A stretch of DNA of 5,176 nucleotides, from positions 1-5,176 of the forward strand of contig JAYUFK010000163.1 in the NCBI GenBank assembly GCA_043739325.1, in the 5' to 3' direction. The stretch comes from Roseiarcus sp043739325. Its GTDB lineage: Bacteria; Pseudomonadota; Alphaproteobacteria; Rhizobiales; Beijerinckiaceae. The notes under the pieces were generated by a model. That model was given only the letters and a program-made list of their open reading frames with translations, was not told where the DNA came from and did not search any database. This document shows positions 4,587 through 5,176 of this stretch, piece after piece (within the stretch, counting starts at the first letter, position 1; each line of letters begins with the position of its first letter). A program made the translations under genes and the position numbers.

Positions 4587-4874
4587 ATGGCGGCCAAAGC
4601 CATCGCCACGATAACCAGCAAGGGCCAGATCACGCTGCCAGTGGAACTGCGCCGGCAGTGGGGACTTAGAGCCGGCGATCAGATCGCGTTCGAAGTCACC
4701 GGGGAGGGCGAAGGGCGCATCGAGCCGCGTCGCCGACGCAGTATTTTGGATCGGTTCGACGAATTGGCGCTGCCGAGGCTTGGACGCTCGGTGACGCAAG
4801 CCGATATCGACGCCTCGATCGAACAGGCGGTGCACGAAAGGCAAGCCAAGATCGAACGATCTGGCGACAAATGA
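4587..4874 (+). CDS. vapB: VapB-type antitoxin with AbrB/SpoVT DNA-binding domain
   Basis: A 95-residue antitoxin. Residues about 6-48 form an AbrB/MazE swapped-hairpin DNA-binding domain, with the hallmark TSKGQITLPVELRRQWGL (10-27) and AGDQIAFEV (29-37). The charged C-terminal half (52-92, including RSVTQADIDASIEQAVHER) is the usual flexible segment that wraps and inhibits the toxin. It is the first gene of a two-gene operon, and its TGA overlaps the toxin ATG by ATGA, which favours coupled translation. AAGGA at 4574-4578 supports ATG 4587. It is expected to bind the repeats just upstream and repress the operon, with toxin as co-repressor. Length and domain order are normal for the family. 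Confidence 0.93.
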   Translation: MAAKAIATITSKGQITLPVELRRQWGLRAGDQIAFEVTGEGEGRIEPRRRRSILDRFDELALPRLGRSVTQADIDASIEQAVHERQAKIERSGDK

Positions 4875-5176
4875 TCGCGCTCGACACGAATGTGCTGCTG
4901 TGCGCCTTCCAGCATGACGACGATGGCGCGCAATCCGCTCGGGCGCGCCAGGGCATACGCGATCATGCGCCGGTATTCGTCCACGAAATCGTGTTGGTCG
5001 AATTCGCGTGGACTTGCAAATCCGTCTTCAAACTTGATCGCGCCGCAATTCATCGCCTGCTTGAAGCAATGTTTGAGGCCACGGAATTCGTCTTCGCCCA
5101 GCCGCAAGCGGTCGAGCGCGCGGTGAAGGGATATGCCTCGCGAAAATCCGATTTTGCCGACTGGCTGCTCGCCGAG
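4871..5176 (+). CDS. vapC: VapC toxin, PIN-domain ribonuclease (partial, cut by window end)
   Basis: The first 102 residues of a PIN-domain protein are present and the frame is open at the right edge. PIN toxins are metal-dependent endoribonucleases, many of which cleave tRNA or rRNA to arrest growth. The start MIALDTNVLLCAF carries the first acidic metal ligand Asp5; Glu44 in HEIVLVEFAW fits the second; Asp94 in KSDFADWLLAE fits the third conserved acid. The fourth acidic position and the final strand/helix lie beyond the window; VapC proteins are usually about 130-140 residues, so roughly 30 remain. No frameshift or stop is seen, so the toxin looks intact so far. It relies on overlap with vapB (ATGA) for translation; no separate strong ribosome site is present. 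Confidence 0.92.
   Translation, partial: MIALDTNVLLCAFQHDDDGAQSARARQGIRDHAPVFVHEIVLVEFAWTCKSVFKLDRAAIHRLLEAMFEATEFVFAQPQAVERAVKGYASRKSDFADWLLAE

Overview
The window is GC-rich DNA with a Gram-negative, alphaproteobacterial character (probably Hyphomicrobiales). This is inferred from the codon use, from an IbpA-like small heat-shock gene that appears to have an RpoH-type promoter and a ROSE-type RNA thermometer, and from exported proteins with Ala-rich signal peptides. No rRNA, tRNA, CRISPR array or insertion sequence was seen. The genus cannot be fixed from this segment alone.

Layout: (1) 1-555, minus strand: the N-terminal 185 residues of the glutamate synthase large subunit (gltB), running off the left edge. 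(2) 556-930: a divergent spacer with a weak gltB promoter candidate and short coding-like frames, but no convincing gene. (3) 931-2016, plus: a complete low-specificity L-threonine aldolase (ltaE), PLP lysine at K204. (4) 2166-3002, plus: an exported protein with a PepSY-like N-terminal domain and a long Pro/Ala-rich tail. It ends at a clear bidirectional terminator (3007-3040) shared with the convergent gene on the right. (5) 3060-3548, minus: an IbpA-like small heat-shock protein. Its 5' region holds a candidate RpoH promoter, a stem-loop leader and a Shine-Dalgarno-sequestering hairpin of ROSE type. (6) 3829-4287, plus: a small exported META-domain (HslJ-like) protein, divergent from the heat-shock gene. 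(7) 4288-4586: a roughly 300-base spacer ending in a candidate promoter/operator with three hexamers at exact 17-base intervals. (8) 4587-4874 and 4871-5176, plus: a VapB (AbrB-type) antitoxin and a VapC PIN-domain toxin overlapping by ATGA; the toxin is cut by the right edge.

These are mostly independent transcription units rather than one pathway. gltB (ammonia assimilation) and ltaE (threonine/glycine interconversion) are both amino-acid metabolism but are transcribed apart. The small heat-shock gene and the META-domain gene share a divergent control region and may both belong to stress response, but only the heat-shock side shows heat-type signals. The vapBC pair is a standard type II toxin-antitoxin module. 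I see no convincing new multi-gene system. The most informative signals are regulatory: the RpoH-plus-thermometer control of the heat-shock gene and the 17-base-phased repeats in front of vapBC.
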